From Myxococcales bacterium UBA1660 (lineage in GTDB: Bacteria > Myxococcota_A > Polyangia > Polyangiales > Houyiibacteriaceae), in contig DCLA01000076.1 of NCBI GenBank assembly GCA_002320815.1, forward strand, positions 5,192-69,191: a stretch of DNA of 64,000 nucleotides, written 5' to 3'. Within the stretch, counting starts at the first letter, position 1. Each line of letters begins with the position of its first letter. Position numbers and translations under genes: made by a program. The notes beneath the pieces are model-generated. The model saw only the letters and a program-made list of their open reading frames with translations, was not told the origin of the DNA and searched no databases. Shown here one piece after another: positions 7,361 through 18,667 of the stretch.

Positions 7361-9739
7361 ATGGCCAGAAGACGCAAGAGCACCAAGAAGGCCGACGAAC
7401 AGCTCGATCTGATCGCCGCCACGTACGAAGACGCCTCGCTCGCCGGGGAGATGCAGCGGCGATACCTGAGCTACGCGCTCAGCGTCATCTCCAGCCGCGC
7501 CTTGCCCGACGTCCGCGACGGCCTGAAGCCGGTGCAGCGCCGCATCCTCTACGCCATGTGGGCGGTGATGCGGCTGCGCCCGGAGGGCCGCTACCGGAAG
7601 TGCGCGGCCATCGTCGGCGAGGTGATGGGCAAGTTCCATCCCCACGGCGACACCGCCATCTACGACGCCATGGTCCGCATGGCCCAGAGCTTCACCATGC
7701 GGGTCCCGCTGGTGGACGGGCAGGGCAACTTCGGCAGCCCCGACGGCGACGCCCCGGCGGCCATGCGCTACACCGAGGCCAAGCTCCAGAAGGTGGCCAT
7801 CGAGCTCCTGGAGGAGCTGGGCAAGGACACGGTCCACTTCCGGCCCAACTACGACGGCACGCAGAACGAGCCCGTCGTGCTGCCGGCGCGCTTCCCGAAC
7901 CTGCTGGTCAACGGCGTCCAGGGCATCGCCGTGGGCATGGCGACGGCCATCCCGCCGCACAACCTCGGCGAGGTGCTCAAGGCCGCCATCCGGATGATCG
8001 ACGACCCGACGATCAGCGTCCGGAACCTCCTGCGCACGGTGAAGGGCCCCGACTTCCCCACCGGCGGCGAGCTCATCAGCTCCAAGGAGGAGATCGCCAA
8101 GGTCTACGAGACCGGCAAGGGCACGCTGAAGCTCCGGGGCACCTGGCAGCTCGAGGAGCCCGAGAGCAAGCGCGACAACCCGCTCCTGGTGATCACCTCG
8201 ATCCCCTACGACGTGAAGCGGGGGAGCGTGGTGGAGAAGATCGGCGAGACCATCGCCGGCAAGAAGATGCCCCCGCTGATCGACGTGCGGGACGAGTCCA
8301 CCGACGACACGCGCATCGTCTGCGAGATCAAGAAGGGCACCGACCCGCAGCTCGTGATGGCGTACCTCTACAAGAACACGCCGATGCAGACGACGGTCTC
8401 GGTGGACCTCACCTGCCTGGTGCCCACCCGGCGCCCGGACGTGGCCGCGCCGCGCCGCCTCGACCTGCGCGAGATGCTCCGCTTCTTCCTCGACTTCCGG
8501 CTGGAGGTCGTCACGCGGCGCATCGAGTACGACCTGCGCAAGCTCCTCGAGCGGATCCACATCCTCGAGGGCTTCATCACCATCTTCGACGCCCTGGACG
8601 AGACCATCCGGATCATCCGGCGCTCGGACAACAAGGCGGATGCGGCCGACAAGCTGATGAAGCGCTTCGAGCTGGACTCGATCCAGACCGACGCGATCCT
8701 CGAGCTCCGGCTCCACCGCCTGGCCAAGCTCTCCATCCTGGAGCTCCGCGAGGAGCTCGAGGCGAAGAAGAAGGAAGCCAAGCGGCTCCAGGCGCTCCTC
8801 AGCAGCGAGGAGGCGCGCTGGAACCTCATCCGCGCCGAGCTCCACGAGCTCGAGCAGACCTACGTCGACGGCCGGCGCACCGAGATCCTCAAGGAGCTCG
8901 ACGAGCCGGAGTTCGATCCGGAGGCCTTCATCGTCGACGAGGACGCGATGGTCGTCTTGACCCAGCAGGGCTGGATCAAGCGGCAGCAGCGGGTCCGCGA
9001 CGTGAGCACCACCCGGGTCCGCGACGGCGACTTCGTGCTCGAGGTCGCCGCCGGCTCCACCCGCAGCCCCTTGGCGCTCTTCAGCTCCACCGGTGCCTGC
9101 TACGTGACCCGCGTCGTCGACATCCCGCACACCACCGGCTACGGCGTGCCGGTCCAGTCGCTCTTCAAGATGAAGGACGGCGAGCGCATCGTGGCCATGC
9201 TCTGCTTCGACGAGCGCTTCCTGGACGTGCCCGAGCCCAGCGAGGACGCCGAGGAGCCGGAGGAGCCGCTGGCGGTCGCGGTGACCAAGAAGGGCTACTG
9301 CCTGCGTTTCTCCCTACGGAGTCACCGGGATCCCTCGACCCGTTCGGGCCGCAAGTACGCGCGCCCGCCCAAGGGCGACGAGGTCATCTACGTGGCGGTC
9401 ACCGAGGAGGGCGACGCCCTCGCCGGGGCCAGCAAGGAAGGCCGCGCGCTGGTCACCACCGCCGAGGAGGTCTCGGTGCTCGCCGGCGCCGGCAAGGGCG
9501 TGATGTTGATGAAGCTCCAGAAGAACGACGAGCTCATCGGCGCCCAGCTCCTCCGGGGCGACTCGGACGCCTTCATCGTGCAGCGCGCCGGCGGCAGCGA
9601 GTACCGCATCACCACGCGCAAGTACGAGACCGTGAGCCGCGGCGGCAAGGGCTTCCAGCTCTTCAAGCGCGGCCAGCTCGAGGGCATCGTCCACCAGGAA
9701 CCCACGCTGCCCGGCTTCCCGGCGCCCGAGGACGAATGA
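7361..9739 (+). CDS. parC: DNA topoisomerase IV subunit A
   Basis: 792 residues. This subunit cuts and rejoins DNA in the heterotetramer that decatenates daughter chromosomes. The winged-helix breakage domain begins LSYALSVISSRALPDVRDGLKPVQRRILYAM; the catalytic tyrosine is Y137 in AAMRYTE. The tower and coiled-coil region with IQTDAILELRLHRL follows at about 440-455, and a C-terminal beta-pinwheel-like region from about 525. The GyrA box is not evident, and the partner 44 nt downstream is ParE-like, so topoisomerase IV is preferred over gyrase. The ATG at 7361 follows a gap of 160 nt; no good Shine-Dalgarno is seen. Confidence 0.93.
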   Translation: MARRRKSTKKADEQLDLIAATYEDASLAGEMQRRYLSYALSVISSRALPDVRDGLKPVQRRILYAMWAVMRLRPEGRYRKCAAIVGEVMGKFHPHGDTAIYDAMVRMAQSFTMRVPLVDGQGNFGSPDGDAPAAMRYTEAKLQKVAIELLEELGKDTVHFRPNYDGTQNEPVVLPARFPNLLVNGVQGIAVGMATAIPPHNLGEVLKAAIRMIDDPTISVRNLLRTVKGPDFPTGGELISSKEEIAKVYETGKGTLKLRGTWQLEEPESKRDNPLLVITSIPYDVKRGSVVEKIGETIAGKKMPPLIDVRDESTDDTRIVCEIKKGTDPQLVMAYLYKNTPMQTTVSVDLTCLVPTRRPDVAAPRRLDLREMLRFFLDFRLEVVTRRIEYDLRKLLERIHILEGFITIFDALDETIRIIRRSDNKADAADKLMKRFELDSIQTDAILELRLHRLAKLSILELREELEAKKKEAKRLQALLSSEEARWNLIRAELHELEQTYVDGRRTEILKELDEPEFDPEAFIVDEDAMVVLTQQGWIKRQQRVRDVSTTRVRDGDFVLEVAAGSTRSPLALFSSTGACYVTRVVDIPHTTGYGVPVQSLFKMKDGERIVAMLCFDERFLDVPEPSEDAEEPEEPLAVAVTKKGYCLRFSLRSHRDPSTRSGRKYARPPKGDEVIYVAVTEEGDALAGASKEGRALVTTAEEVSVLAGAGKGVMLMKLQKNDELIGAQLLRGDSDAFIVQRAGGSEYRITTRKYETVSRGGKGFQLFKRGQLEGIVHQEPTLPGFPAPEDE

Positions 9740-9782
9740 TGGCGCGCGAGAACCGGGGCTCCCTTCGCGAGAGGCACGAGCA

Positions 9783-11699
<1,917 letters not shown>

Positions 11700-11791
11700 C
11701 TCGGGGCCGAGGGGCCCACCCCCGCGCCGCGAACCACTTTCTTGGTCCGCGAGCACACATGTAGGACGTTGTGGGCAGGAGGAGCCGCTTC

Positions 11792-12361
11792 ATGCTTCAG
11801 TCGGTCCAGGTCCAGCCCCATCGTCGCGCCGCTCGGCGCCACGCCGTCGATCTCGAGTGCACCGTTCTCTCGGAGGTCTACGGCGAGCCCATCCCCTTCC
11901 GCATCCGTGACATCAGCGCCGACGGGCTCTTCGCGGTCAGCGACATCCTCCTGGAGCCCGGCGACGAGGTGGTCATCGAGCTGACCCCGCCGCGCCTCGG
12001 TGAGCCCCTGTGCATCCTGGGCCGGGTCAACCGCACCGAGGCCGCGCCGGCGCCGGGCTTCGATCCGGGCATGGGCATCTCCTTCGACCACGGCGACTCG
12101 CTCCTCCGCTCGATCCTCGCCGGCTCCCTCAAGGCGCTCCCGCCGCCCCTGCCCCGCGTCCGACCGCAGGTCCAGGAGGAGCAGGTCTGGGTGGAGTGCC
12201 TGCTGACCTGGGAAGAGGACCTCGGCGATCAGGTCAACGTGTGGGAGGTCTCCGAGCTCCTCTGCGGCATCGACGACGAGCTGGAAGACGCCTTCGAGGC
12301 CCTGGCGCCCTGCGCGAGCTTCATGCACGCCCCGCGGCGCATCCCCTGGCTCGCCGCCTGA
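11792..12361 (+). CDS. PilZ-domain protein
   Basis: 189 residues. PilZ domains bind cyclic di-GMP through an RxxxR motif and a downstream DxSxxG: here HRRAARRHAVDLEC (about residues 9-22) and IRDISADGLFAVSD (about 38-51), both present. The C-terminal 80 residues are acidic and helical with no known family. The start is set by AGGAGGAG at 11777-11784, 7 nt before the ATG; a GTG at 11771 is in frame but would put the ribosome-binding site inside the coding sequence. It is convergent with a second PilZ gene 12 nt away, so the two do not share a promoter. Confidence 0.82.
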   Translation: MLQSVQVQPHRRAARRHAVDLECTVLSEVYGEPIPFRIRDISADGLFAVSDILLEPGDEVVIELTPPRLGEPLCILGRVNRTEAAPAPGFDPGMGISFDHGDSLLRSILAGSLKALPPPLPRVRPQVQEEQVWVECLLTWEEDLGDQVNVWEVSELLCGIDDELEDAFEALAPCASFMHAPRRIPWLAA

Positions 12362-12373
12362 ACGGCGCGGAGC

Positions 12374-12748
12374 TCAGTCTTCGTTGAGGTAGGCGACCGC
12401 GCGGACCAGATCCACGATGCGCTCGCGGTCGTTGGGGCTCAGCGAGTCGAAGCGGACGCCCATGCCCGGGTTGGGGTTGTCGCCGTCTTCCCGGACCGGG
12501 TTGATCCACATCACGCTTCCGTCGAGCTCGATGCGCTCTTCGCCGGCGGTGAAGCGGAGGGTCAGCTCGGTGCCCGGCGGCAGGGGATCGTCGGTGCGGA
12601 CGAAGATGCCCATCTCCGAGATGTTCTCGATGTAGGCGAAGAGGAAGTGGTCCCCGGAGGGACCGTCCGAGTGCACGTCCACCGCGATCCGCGCGGAAAA
12701 CCGCTCGTGGATCCGGCGATCGTCGCCGCCCGTGTCTGCCTCGCCCAT
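12374..12748 (-). CDS. PilZ-domain protein, myxobacterial TIGR02266 subtype
   Basis: 124 residues: essentially one PilZ domain. RRIHERFSARIAVDV supplies the arginine motif and AYIENISEMGIFVRTDDPLPPGTELTLRF is the typical TIGR02266 core (N-I-S-x-x-G-I-F), ending in GMGVRFDSLSPNDRERI. This subtype is expanded in myxobacteria, where members influence motility and development. The acidic or glycine residue of the usual NxSxGG is Glu-Met here (ISEMG), so c-di-GMP affinity is uncertain. The ATG at 12748 is the only plausible start. Confidence 0.83.
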   Translation of the reverse strand: MGEADTGGDDRRIHERFSARIAVDVHSDGPSGDHFLFAYIENISEMGIFVRTDDPLPPGTELTLRFTAGEERIELDGSVMWINPVREDGDNPNPGMGVRFDSLSPNDRERIVDLVRAVAYLNED

Positions 12749-12787
12749 CGGGGGGAACGAACCACGAAAACCGTCCCGCCTGCAAAT

Positions 12788-12814
12788 CCAAAAGGGCGGC
12801 GGGTTCAGCCGCCC
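12788..12814 (-). terminator. intrinsic terminator of the Nudix/GT39 transcript
   Basis: On the minus strand GGGCGGC (12814-12808), 7-nt loop, GCCGCCC (12800-12794), then TTTTGG. The stop codon of the Nudix gene lies in the loop, so termination follows translation directly. Confidence 0.62.
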
Positions 12815-13431
12815 CGTTCGTAGCGCCAGCGGGGACCGTCCATCCAGAGCCGGTGCCGCGCCCCGGGGAGCGCGGCGTCGCCGCTCTCGAAGCCGGCGTC
12901 GCCCGCGTAGAGGCTCACGTGGCCGCCGTCCACCGGCGCCGTCCGCGGGTCGTAGAGCAGCGGCTCGGCGGCTTCGTCGATGCCGGCTCCCAGCGCCGTG
13001 AGGGTGACGAAGACCGGCGGCGGCAGGATCCACTCGCCGGCGGCCTGGCGCTCGAGGGCCGCGACCGGCTCGACCCAGCGGTGCCCGACGATCTCCTGCT
13101 GGTCCACCTGGACCACGGCGTCCGTGGTCGCGTCGGCGAGGAAGAACCACGCGCGAAAGCGCCGGCTGCGTTCGACCGGCGTGGTCCAGCGGGCCAGGGG
13201 CCGGAGCGCGGCGGGGTCGAGGCGAACGCCGGTCTCCTCGGCGAGCTCCCGGGCGGCCGCGCGCCGGGCCGCGACCAGGGGATCGGCGTGGGCGTCGACG
13301 GCGTCCACGCGCCCGCCGGGGAAGACCCACATGCCGGCGTAGTTGCGTAGCGCGCTGCTCCGCTGGACCAGCAGGACCTCCGGGCCCCGGCGGAGGACCA
13401 CCGTGGCCGAGGGGAGGGCGGGCGCCGTCAC
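12805..13431 (-). CDS. Nudix hydrolase, NUDT19/CoA-diphosphatase-like
   Basis: 208 residues. Nudix enzymes cleave nucleoside diphosphates linked to another group, using Mg2+ bound by the Nudix helix. Here the box runs from WVFPGGRVDAVDAHADP to AARELAEETGV, with the REUxEExGU end intact and an insertion between the glycine loop and the helix, as in NUDT19-type proteins. The rest shows a beta-strand rich fold with DQQEIVGHRWV. Substrate cannot be read from the sequence. The GTG start overlaps the TGA of the upstream glycosyltransferase by two bases, indicating translational coupling. The unrelated partner may simply share a transcript. Confidence 0.8.
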   Translation of the reverse strand: MTAPALPSATVVLRRGPEVLLVQRSSALRNYAGMWVFPGGRVDAVDAHADPLVAARRAAARELAEETGVRLDPAALRPLARWTTPVERSRRFRAWFFLADATTDAVVQVDQQEIVGHRWVEPVAALERQAAGEWILPPPVFVTLTALGAGIDEAAEPLLYDPRTAPVDGGHVSLYAGDAGFESGDAALPGARHRLWMDGPRWRYERGG

Positions 13432-15785
13432 CGGACGCGCACGATGCCGGCGCGCAGCCGGTCGGCGTCGTCTTCGGGGCCCTCGGTCACCGGGAGCCGG
13501 GAGCTGCCGCTGTAGAAGCCGATCCAGAAGGTGTAGGGACCGGGCCGGTAGTTCGCGGGGACCCGCAGGACCTGCCGGTCCACGATGATGTCCCCTTCGT
13601 CCCAGAGGCGGACCGGGTACTTCCCGTCGACCGGCTCGTGGTCGCCGTTCATGCGGTTCCCCATGCCGTCGACGTGGAGGAAGATCTGGTAGGAGCCGGG
13701 GATCCGGTTGAGGGCCCGCCAGTACCAGGTGACGGTGACCTCTTGGCCGGCGCCCACGAAGCCCTCCTGGGGCGTGTCGAGGTCGTAGCCGATGAGCTCG
13801 ATGCGGTCGTCGAACTTGCCGCCCACCCGGTGCTGGACCTCGGGCTCGGAGTCCAGGACCGCGTCCTGGAGGAAGTTCTGGTTCTCGCGGCCCTCGATGG
13901 CCTGGTTGGTCACCAGGAGCATGCGCGCGCTGCGGGCGTCGGCGACGAAGAGGTGCCGGCTCTCCTGGGCGCGGTAGGCGCGGTTCAAGGCGGGGAGCTC
14001 GTCGGTGGGCACCACCGCCCAGCGGCGCGCGTCGGCGCCCAGGAACTCCAGGAGCTCGCCCTGGGTGGCCAGCTCCTGGACCTCGCCCTCGGCGTAGTAG
14101 GCGGCCGCGCGCCCGCTGACCTGGAACTCGCCCAGGGGCTCGCCGTCGGCGCGGAGCTCGTTGTAGGTGTCGTAGACCTCGCGGGGCGAGAAGTGCGCGC
14201 TGAGCTCGGGCAGGAACCCCTGGCTGGCGTAGGCGCCCACGACGGCGCCGGCCAGGAGGAGAGGCGCCATGCGCCAGCGGGTCGCGGCGAGCTTCCGGGC
14301 GCCGTAGAGGGCCCAGGGGATCCCGAAGAGGGCCACCGCGACCAGGACGGGCAGGAAGGCGAGGGCCTTGCCGACCCGGATCCCGATGGAGGCCAGGGGG
14401 AGCGAGGTCCCGCCGATCCAGCAGATGGCCCCGAAGATCAGCGAGGCGCCCAGGAAGAGCACGCCGAGCGCGGTCCAGACGCGGAACGCGCCGCCGCGCT
14501 TCCAGCGGTCCTTCAGCCAGGGGCCGACGGTGGCCCGCACCGTGGGCTTCTCCGCGTCTTCGCCGCCGATGAAGGCCAGGATGATCCCCAGGGCAAAGAG
14601 CCCGAGCACCGCGGCCCAGCGGGTCCGCGGGTTGAAGATCTCCGGCACCTCCACGCCCTCGAGGGGCAGGCCGTCGATGGGGCTCGAGGGGTAGAGCGCG
14701 AAGTCGCGGATCAGCAGACCCACGAAGAGGGCGCCGATGACCGCCTCGCTCCACCACGCCCGGCCGCTCTGCTCCACGTCGCGCAGGAAGAGGGCCGTCG
14801 CCGCCGCCAGAGGGACCACCGCCAGGTAGGTCGTCGGGCCGTAGCGCGAGGTGAAGAGGACCTGGACGCCGTAGGCCAGGGCGGCCCAGAGGACCAGCAC
14901 CAGGCGGCCTTCGGTGATGGGCGCGCCGTCGGCGGCCTCGGCGTCCACGCCGGGGCGCAGGAGCGCCGCGAGGGCGATCAGGATCAGCGCGCTCCAGGGC
15001 GCGAAGGCGTGGAAGACCAGCTCCAGACCGGTGTCGAAGCCGGGCGGGTTGCCGCCGCGGGGGGCGCCGCCGAGCCAGAGGCTGTAGCCGGCGGCGTCGG
15101 TGAAGACCGCCTGGGCGACCAGCACGATGCCCAGGAGCGCGAGGACGGTGACCACCGTACCGCCGATGAGCCGCGGCCGCGCGCCGGCGATGGGCCGGAA
15201 GAGCGCGACGCCGCCGACCGCCAGGAGCGGCGGCAGGACGCCCTGCAGGACCCCGCCGGCCAAGACGGCCAGGGGGATCGCCACCGCGAGGAGCACCGGC
15301 CAACCGAAGCGGCGCCGCGGGGTCTCGGCGGCCTGGGGCCGCAGCGCGACCATCGCCGCGGCGAGCCCCACCAGCCCGGTGGTGCCCATGGCCACGGCGT
15401 CGCCGAGCATCTGCCGGGAGTTGAAGAGGAAGAGCGGCGTGGTCCCGGCGACCACCAGCGCGAAGAGCCCGGCGCGGCCATCGCCGAAGCGCCGCGCGTA
15501 GACGAAGGCGCCGAGCAACACCAGCACGCCGCCGAGCACGGCGGGGAAGCGGCCGGACCACTCGCTGACCCCGAAGAGATCGAAGCTGGTGGAGATCAGC
15601 CAGGTGCCCAGGGGCGGCCGATTCCAGGCGACGCCCTCGCCGTCGAGGAGGTTGCGCGCCGCGTCCGCGGCGTTGAGCTCCCAAGGGTCCCAGATCCCGA
15701 AGGACCCGATACGGACCAAGAGAAGGGCGAGCAGCGCGAGAGCGAGGAGGGCGGGGACGAGCCGCTGACGGAGAGATTCGGACAT
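13428..15785 (-). CDS. GT39/ArnT-type membrane glycosyltransferase
   Basis: 785 residues with about 11-12 hydrophobic helices over the first 480 residues and a soluble beta-rich C-terminal domain outside the membrane. Family GT39/GT83 enzymes move a sugar or aminosugar from a lipid-phosphate donor to protein or lipid A. The first periplasmic loop has FGIWDPWELNAADAARNLLDGEGVAW in pieces, placing the catalytic Asp/Glu after helix 1, and WNRPPLGTWL matches the next conserved loop (RPPLGTWL). The C-terminus (VTVTWYWRALNRIPGSYQIFLHVDG) is a beta-sandwich typical of such proteins. The acceptor is unknown; lipid A, O-antigen or protein are all possible. Confidence 0.82.
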   Translation of the reverse strand: MSESLRQRLVPALLALALLALLLVRIGSFGIWDPWELNAADAARNLLDGEGVAWNRPPLGTWLISTSFDLFGVSEWSGRFPAVLGGVLVLLGAFVYARRFGDGRAGLFALVVAGTTPLFLFNSRQMLGDAVAMGTTGLVGLAAAMVALRPQAAETPRRRFGWPVLLAVAIPLAVLAGGVLQGVLPPLLAVGGVALFRPIAGARPRLIGGTVVTVLALLGIVLVAQAVFTDAAGYSLWLGGAPRGGNPPGFDTGLELVFHAFAPWSALILIALAALLRPGVDAEAADGAPITEGRLVLVLWAALAYGVQVLFTSRYGPTTYLAVVPLAAATALFLRDVEQSGRAWWSEAVIGALFVGLLIRDFALYPSSPIDGLPLEGVEVPEIFNPRTRWAAVLGLFALGIILAFIGGEDAEKPTVRATVGPWLKDRWKRGGAFRVWTALGVLFLGASLIFGAICWIGGTSLPLASIGIRVGKALAFLPVLVAVALFGIPWALYGARKLAATRWRMAPLLLAGAVVGAYASQGFLPELSAHFSPREVYDTYNELRADGEPLGEFQVSGRAAAYYAEGEVQELATQGELLEFLGADARRWAVVPTDELPALNRAYRAQESRHLFVADARSARMLLVTNQAIEGRENQNFLQDAVLDSEPEVQHRVGGKFDDRIELIGYDLDTPQEGFVGAGQEVTVTWYWRALNRIPGSYQIFLHVDGMGNRMNGDHEPVDGKYPVRLWDEGDIIVDRQVLRVPANYRPGPYTFWIGFYSGSSRLPVTEGPEDDADRLRAGIVRVR

Positions 15786-15911
15786 GCCAAGAGCGCCCGC
15801 ACGAGGGGGCGGTGTCCTTCCTAACGGGCGTTGGCCCCCCTTTCAATCCCTCGCCCCTCAGCCCACGACGAAGAGCTGCGGCCCGAGGTTCACGACCCGG
15901 GCTCCGGGGCG

Positions 15912-17423
15912 TCAATCGAGGGCTTCGGAGGGGCCCTCTTCGCGGGCCTCGGGCGCGGCGGCCGGCGTGGGCGCGCGGACCGAGACCGACTCGAGCTTCT
16001 CGTTCATCTCGGCCATCACGCGCCGGAAGGTGGCGAGCTGGCCGCCGGGGAGGCGGGGGCCGGGGCCGTTGATGACGGCCATGGGGTCCACGAAGCGGCC
16101 GCCGCGCTTCAGCCCGAAGTGCAGGTGCGGACCCGTGGAGCGCCCGGTGGTGCCGACGGTGCCGATGAGCTGCCGCTGCTCGACCTCGACGCCCGGGCGG
16201 ATCCCGCGCTGGATGCGATGGAGGTGGGCGTAGTGGGAGGTGTACCCGTCGGCGTGGCGGATGGAGATCAGGTTCCCGTTGGGACCCTTGGGGCCGGCCC
16301 AGGTGATCTCTCCGTCGGCCGCGGCGTAGACCGGGGTCCCGGTGGCCGCGGCGAAGTCCACGCCGTTGTGCGGATGGATGCGGCGCAGGATGGGGTGCAT
16401 GCGGCGCGGGTCGAAGGGCGAGCTGATGCGGTCGTAGCGGCAGGGGATCCGCAGCCAGCCGCCGCGGATGGCGCGGCCGTCTTCGCCGTACCAATCGCCG
16501 CGGCGCCCGTTGGGCTCGAACCAGAAGGCTCGCAGCGTGCCGGCCCGCTCGCCGATGTACTCGATGGCCCGCACCTGGCCGTAGCCGACCCGGCGCCCGT
16601 CGACGAACTCCTCGTCGACCACCACCCGGAAGGCGTCGCCGGCCCGGGCCTGGGTGGCGAAGTTCACCTTGCTGTCGAAGGTCTCCACGAAGAGCCCGGC
16701 GTGGGTGCGGTCGAGGCCCGCCGCCATCACCGCCTCGCCGAGGGAGGTGCGGATGGTCCCGCTCCGGACCACCAGATCCCGGCGCACCGGGATCTCCACC
16801 CGCTCGCCGGAGTAGGTCTCGCCGTCGTGGCTGACCTTCACGTAGCTGGTGGTCTCGTCGTGGTACTCGAAGCTGAGCAGCTTCCCGGCTTCGTCCCGCT
16901 CGAAGACGATCCGGTCGCTCGGCTGGCAGCGGCGGAAGTCGAGGATGTCGGTGGCCGCGCGCTCGATCTCGATGGCCTCGTCGTTGCTCAGGCCGGCCCG
17001 CAGGAGGGCCGGGCGGAACCCGAGGGACTGGCCGAAGGTGGTCTCGCTGCGGGCGGCGCCGCCCTCGGCGGGCGCGATCTCGACGACCTCGGGACCGGGC
17101 TCGTCGACGCTGAGGTCGTCCCCGGTCTCGTCCTCGAACTCGGGCTCCGGCGGCGCGTAGGCCTCGGGATCCTTCGCCGGCAGGGGGATCGACGCCAGCA
17201 CCGGGGGCTCCTCGGGCTCGTCGAGCCAGGCGGAGACGGTGCGCCACAGGCCCCAGGCGGCGAAGCCCACCGCGGCGACGCCCAGCATGGCCAGGAAGGC
17301 CACCCGGCGCGCGCGCGCCGCCCGGACCTGACCGCGCAAGAGCGGCATGTCGACCGAGGGAAGCGGTCGCGACAGCGGATCGGGCTCCGCTGCGGCCGGC
17401 TCGTTGCTCTCCGGCTGGGCCAT
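15912..17423 (-). CDS. M23-family murein endopeptidase (MepM-like)
   Basis: 503 residues. A basic N-terminus and one hydrophobic helix (about residues 40-60) anchor it in the inner membrane. The middle portion has the OapA/LysM-like region of MepM relatives (FGQSLGFRPALLRAGLSNDEAIEIE). The C-terminal LytM/M23 domain carries the zinc set HxxxD (HNGVD, about 354) and HxH in STGPHLHFG (about 431), so it should be active. These enzymes cut peptidoglycan cross-links during growth. The start at ATG 17423 is preferred over a GTG 24 nt upstream (17447); neither has a clear Shine-Dalgarno. The same frame stays open for 17 codons after the TGA stop. Confidence 0.86.
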   Translation of the reverse strand: MAQPESNEPAAAEPDPLSRPLPSVDMPLLRGQVRAARARRVAFLAMLGVAAVGFAAWGLWRTVSAWLDEPEEPPVLASIPLPAKDPEAYAPPEPEFEDETGDDLSVDEPGPEVVEIAPAEGGAARSETTFGQSLGFRPALLRAGLSNDEAIEIERAATDILDFRRCQPSDRIVFERDEAGKLLSFEYHDETTSYVKVSHDGETYSGERVEIPVRRDLVVRSGTIRTSLGEAVMAAGLDRTHAGLFVETFDSKVNFATQARAGDAFRVVVDEEFVDGRRVGYGQVRAIEYIGERAGTLRAFWFEPNGRRGDWYGEDGRAIRGGWLRIPCRYDRISSPFDPRRMHPILRRIHPHNGVDFAAATGTPVYAAADGEITWAGPKGPNGNLISIRHADGYTSHYAHLHRIQRGIRPGVEVEQRQLIGTVGTTGRSTGPHLHFGLKRGGRFVDPMAVINGPGPRLPGGQLATFRRVMAEMNEKLESVSVRAPTPAAAPEAREEGPSEALD

Positions 17424-17483
17424 CGCGCGGTGCTTTATCAACCCCACCCGGGGAGCGCAAAACGACGCCCCCCCGGGCCGAGC

Positions 17484-18464
17484 TCAGGCGTCGAAGTCGT
17501 AGAGCCCCAGGGCCCAGCGGAGGGTGTCGCGATCGATGTTCTGGCCGGTGTGGATCAGCACCACGTTCTTGCCCGCCATCTCGCTCTTCAGCTTCTCGGC
17601 GGCGGCGTAGGCGGCGGCGGCCGCGCCCTCGGCGACGTTGTGGGTCGTCTCCAGGGCCATCCGGACCGCCATGCGCATCTCGTCCTCGGAGACGCGCACC
17701 ATGCGGTCGACGTTGTCCTTCACGATGTTGAAGGGCACCTCGAAGGCGGTGCGGGTCGCCAGGCCGTCGGCGAAGGTGTCCGACGCGTCGACGGAGACCA
17801 TCTCGCCCTTCTCGAGGGATCGGTAGAGCGCGTCGGCCCGCTCGGACCACACGCCGACGATCTCGATGTCGGGCCGCAGGGTGCGCAGGGTCAGCACCGT
17901 GCCCGCCAGGCCGCTGCCGCCGCCCACCGGGACGATGACCACGTCGCAGTCGGGGAGGTCCTCGGCGATCTCCATGGCGTAGGTGCCGACGCCCGCGATG
18001 AGGAGGGGATCGTTGGCCACGTGGACGTAGCGCATGCCCTCGTTCTCGGCGCGGCAGGTGGCCTCCTCGAAGGCCTCGTCGAAGTCGTCGCCGTGCTCGC
18101 AGAGCTCCGCGCCCATGGCCTGCATGATCGCGTTCTTCTCCGGGTTGTTCCGCTTGGGCACGTAGATGACCGCGCGGCTCCCGAAGTGGCGCGCGGCCCA
18201 GGCCATGCTGAGCCCGTGGGATCCGCGGGTGGCGGTGACCACGCCCCGCCGCCGCTCCGCGTCCGAGAGGTTCGCGAAGAGGTTCACGCCGCCCCGGACC
18301 TTGAAGGCGCCGATGGGCAGGTGGTTCTCGTGCTTCACGAAGGCGTCGAAGCCCAGGCGCGCGCTCAAGAGCGGGTAGCGGTAGAGCGGCGTGCGCGAGA
18401 GGTGGCGGTGGACGACCGGCCAAGCGCGCAGCACGTCACGGAAGGTAGGGGGAGTGAGATTCAC
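17484..18464 (-). CDS. PLP-dependent threonine/serine dehydratase
   Basis: 326 residues, a fold-type II PLP enzyme. The Schiff-base lysine lies in HLPIGAFKVRGG (about residue 55), the conserved asparagine region is ATRGSHGLSMAWA, and the phosphate loop is VGGGSGLAGT. Such enzymes turn threonine into 2-oxobutyrate and ammonia, feeding isoleucine synthesis or catabolism; serine is often a second substrate. No C-terminal ACT regulatory domain is present, so the protein resembles catabolic (TdcB) more than biosynthetic IlvA. GTG 18464 is chosen because the longer open frame would run through tRNA-Val. A TAGCAT hexamer sits 8 nt before the start. A serine racemase is possible. Confidence 0.82.
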   Translation of the reverse strand: MNLTPPTFRDVLRAWPVVHRHLSRTPLYRYPLLSARLGFDAFVKHENHLPIGAFKVRGGVNLFANLSDAERRRGVVTATRGSHGLSMAWAARHFGSRAVIYVPKRNNPEKNAIMQAMGAELCEHGDDFDEAFEEATCRAENEGMRYVHVANDPLLIAGVGTYAMEIAEDLPDCDVVIVPVGGGSGLAGTVLTLRTLRPDIEIVGVWSERADALYRSLEKGEMVSVDASDTFADGLATRTAFEVPFNIVKDNVDRMVRVSEDEMRMAVRMALETTHNVAEGAAAAAYAAAEKLKSEMAGKNVVLIHTGQNIDRDTLRWALGLYDFDA

Positions 18465-18552
18465 GGACGGCGATGCTACCCGAAGTCGCCCCTGCGCGGC
18501 GATGGTCTCCTGGGGGCGAGCCGCGAAGTTCGCCGAGAATGCGAATTCGAAC

Positions 18553-18581
18553 TTGACTCCCCCGGAGGCGGGGGCTATCTC
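18553..18581 (+). promoter_or_regulatory. promoter of tRNA-Val (and possibly thrS)
   Basis: TTGACT (18553-18558), 17-nt spacer, TATCTC (18576-18581). The expected start lies 5-7 nt before the mature tRNA. The spacer holds a perfect 6-bp inverted repeat (CCCCCG/CGGGGG) that could be coincidental or a regulator site. Confidence 0.62.
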
Positions 18582-18593
18582 CTGCCTCCCCTC

Positions 18594-18665
<72 letters not shown>

Positions 18666-18667
18666 CC

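Noticed and set aside
12805..18423. An 1872-codon minus-strand open frame
   Set aside because: It is the out-of-frame shadow of the glycosyltransferase, M23 and dehydratase genes; only its last 208 codons (Nudix) are real.
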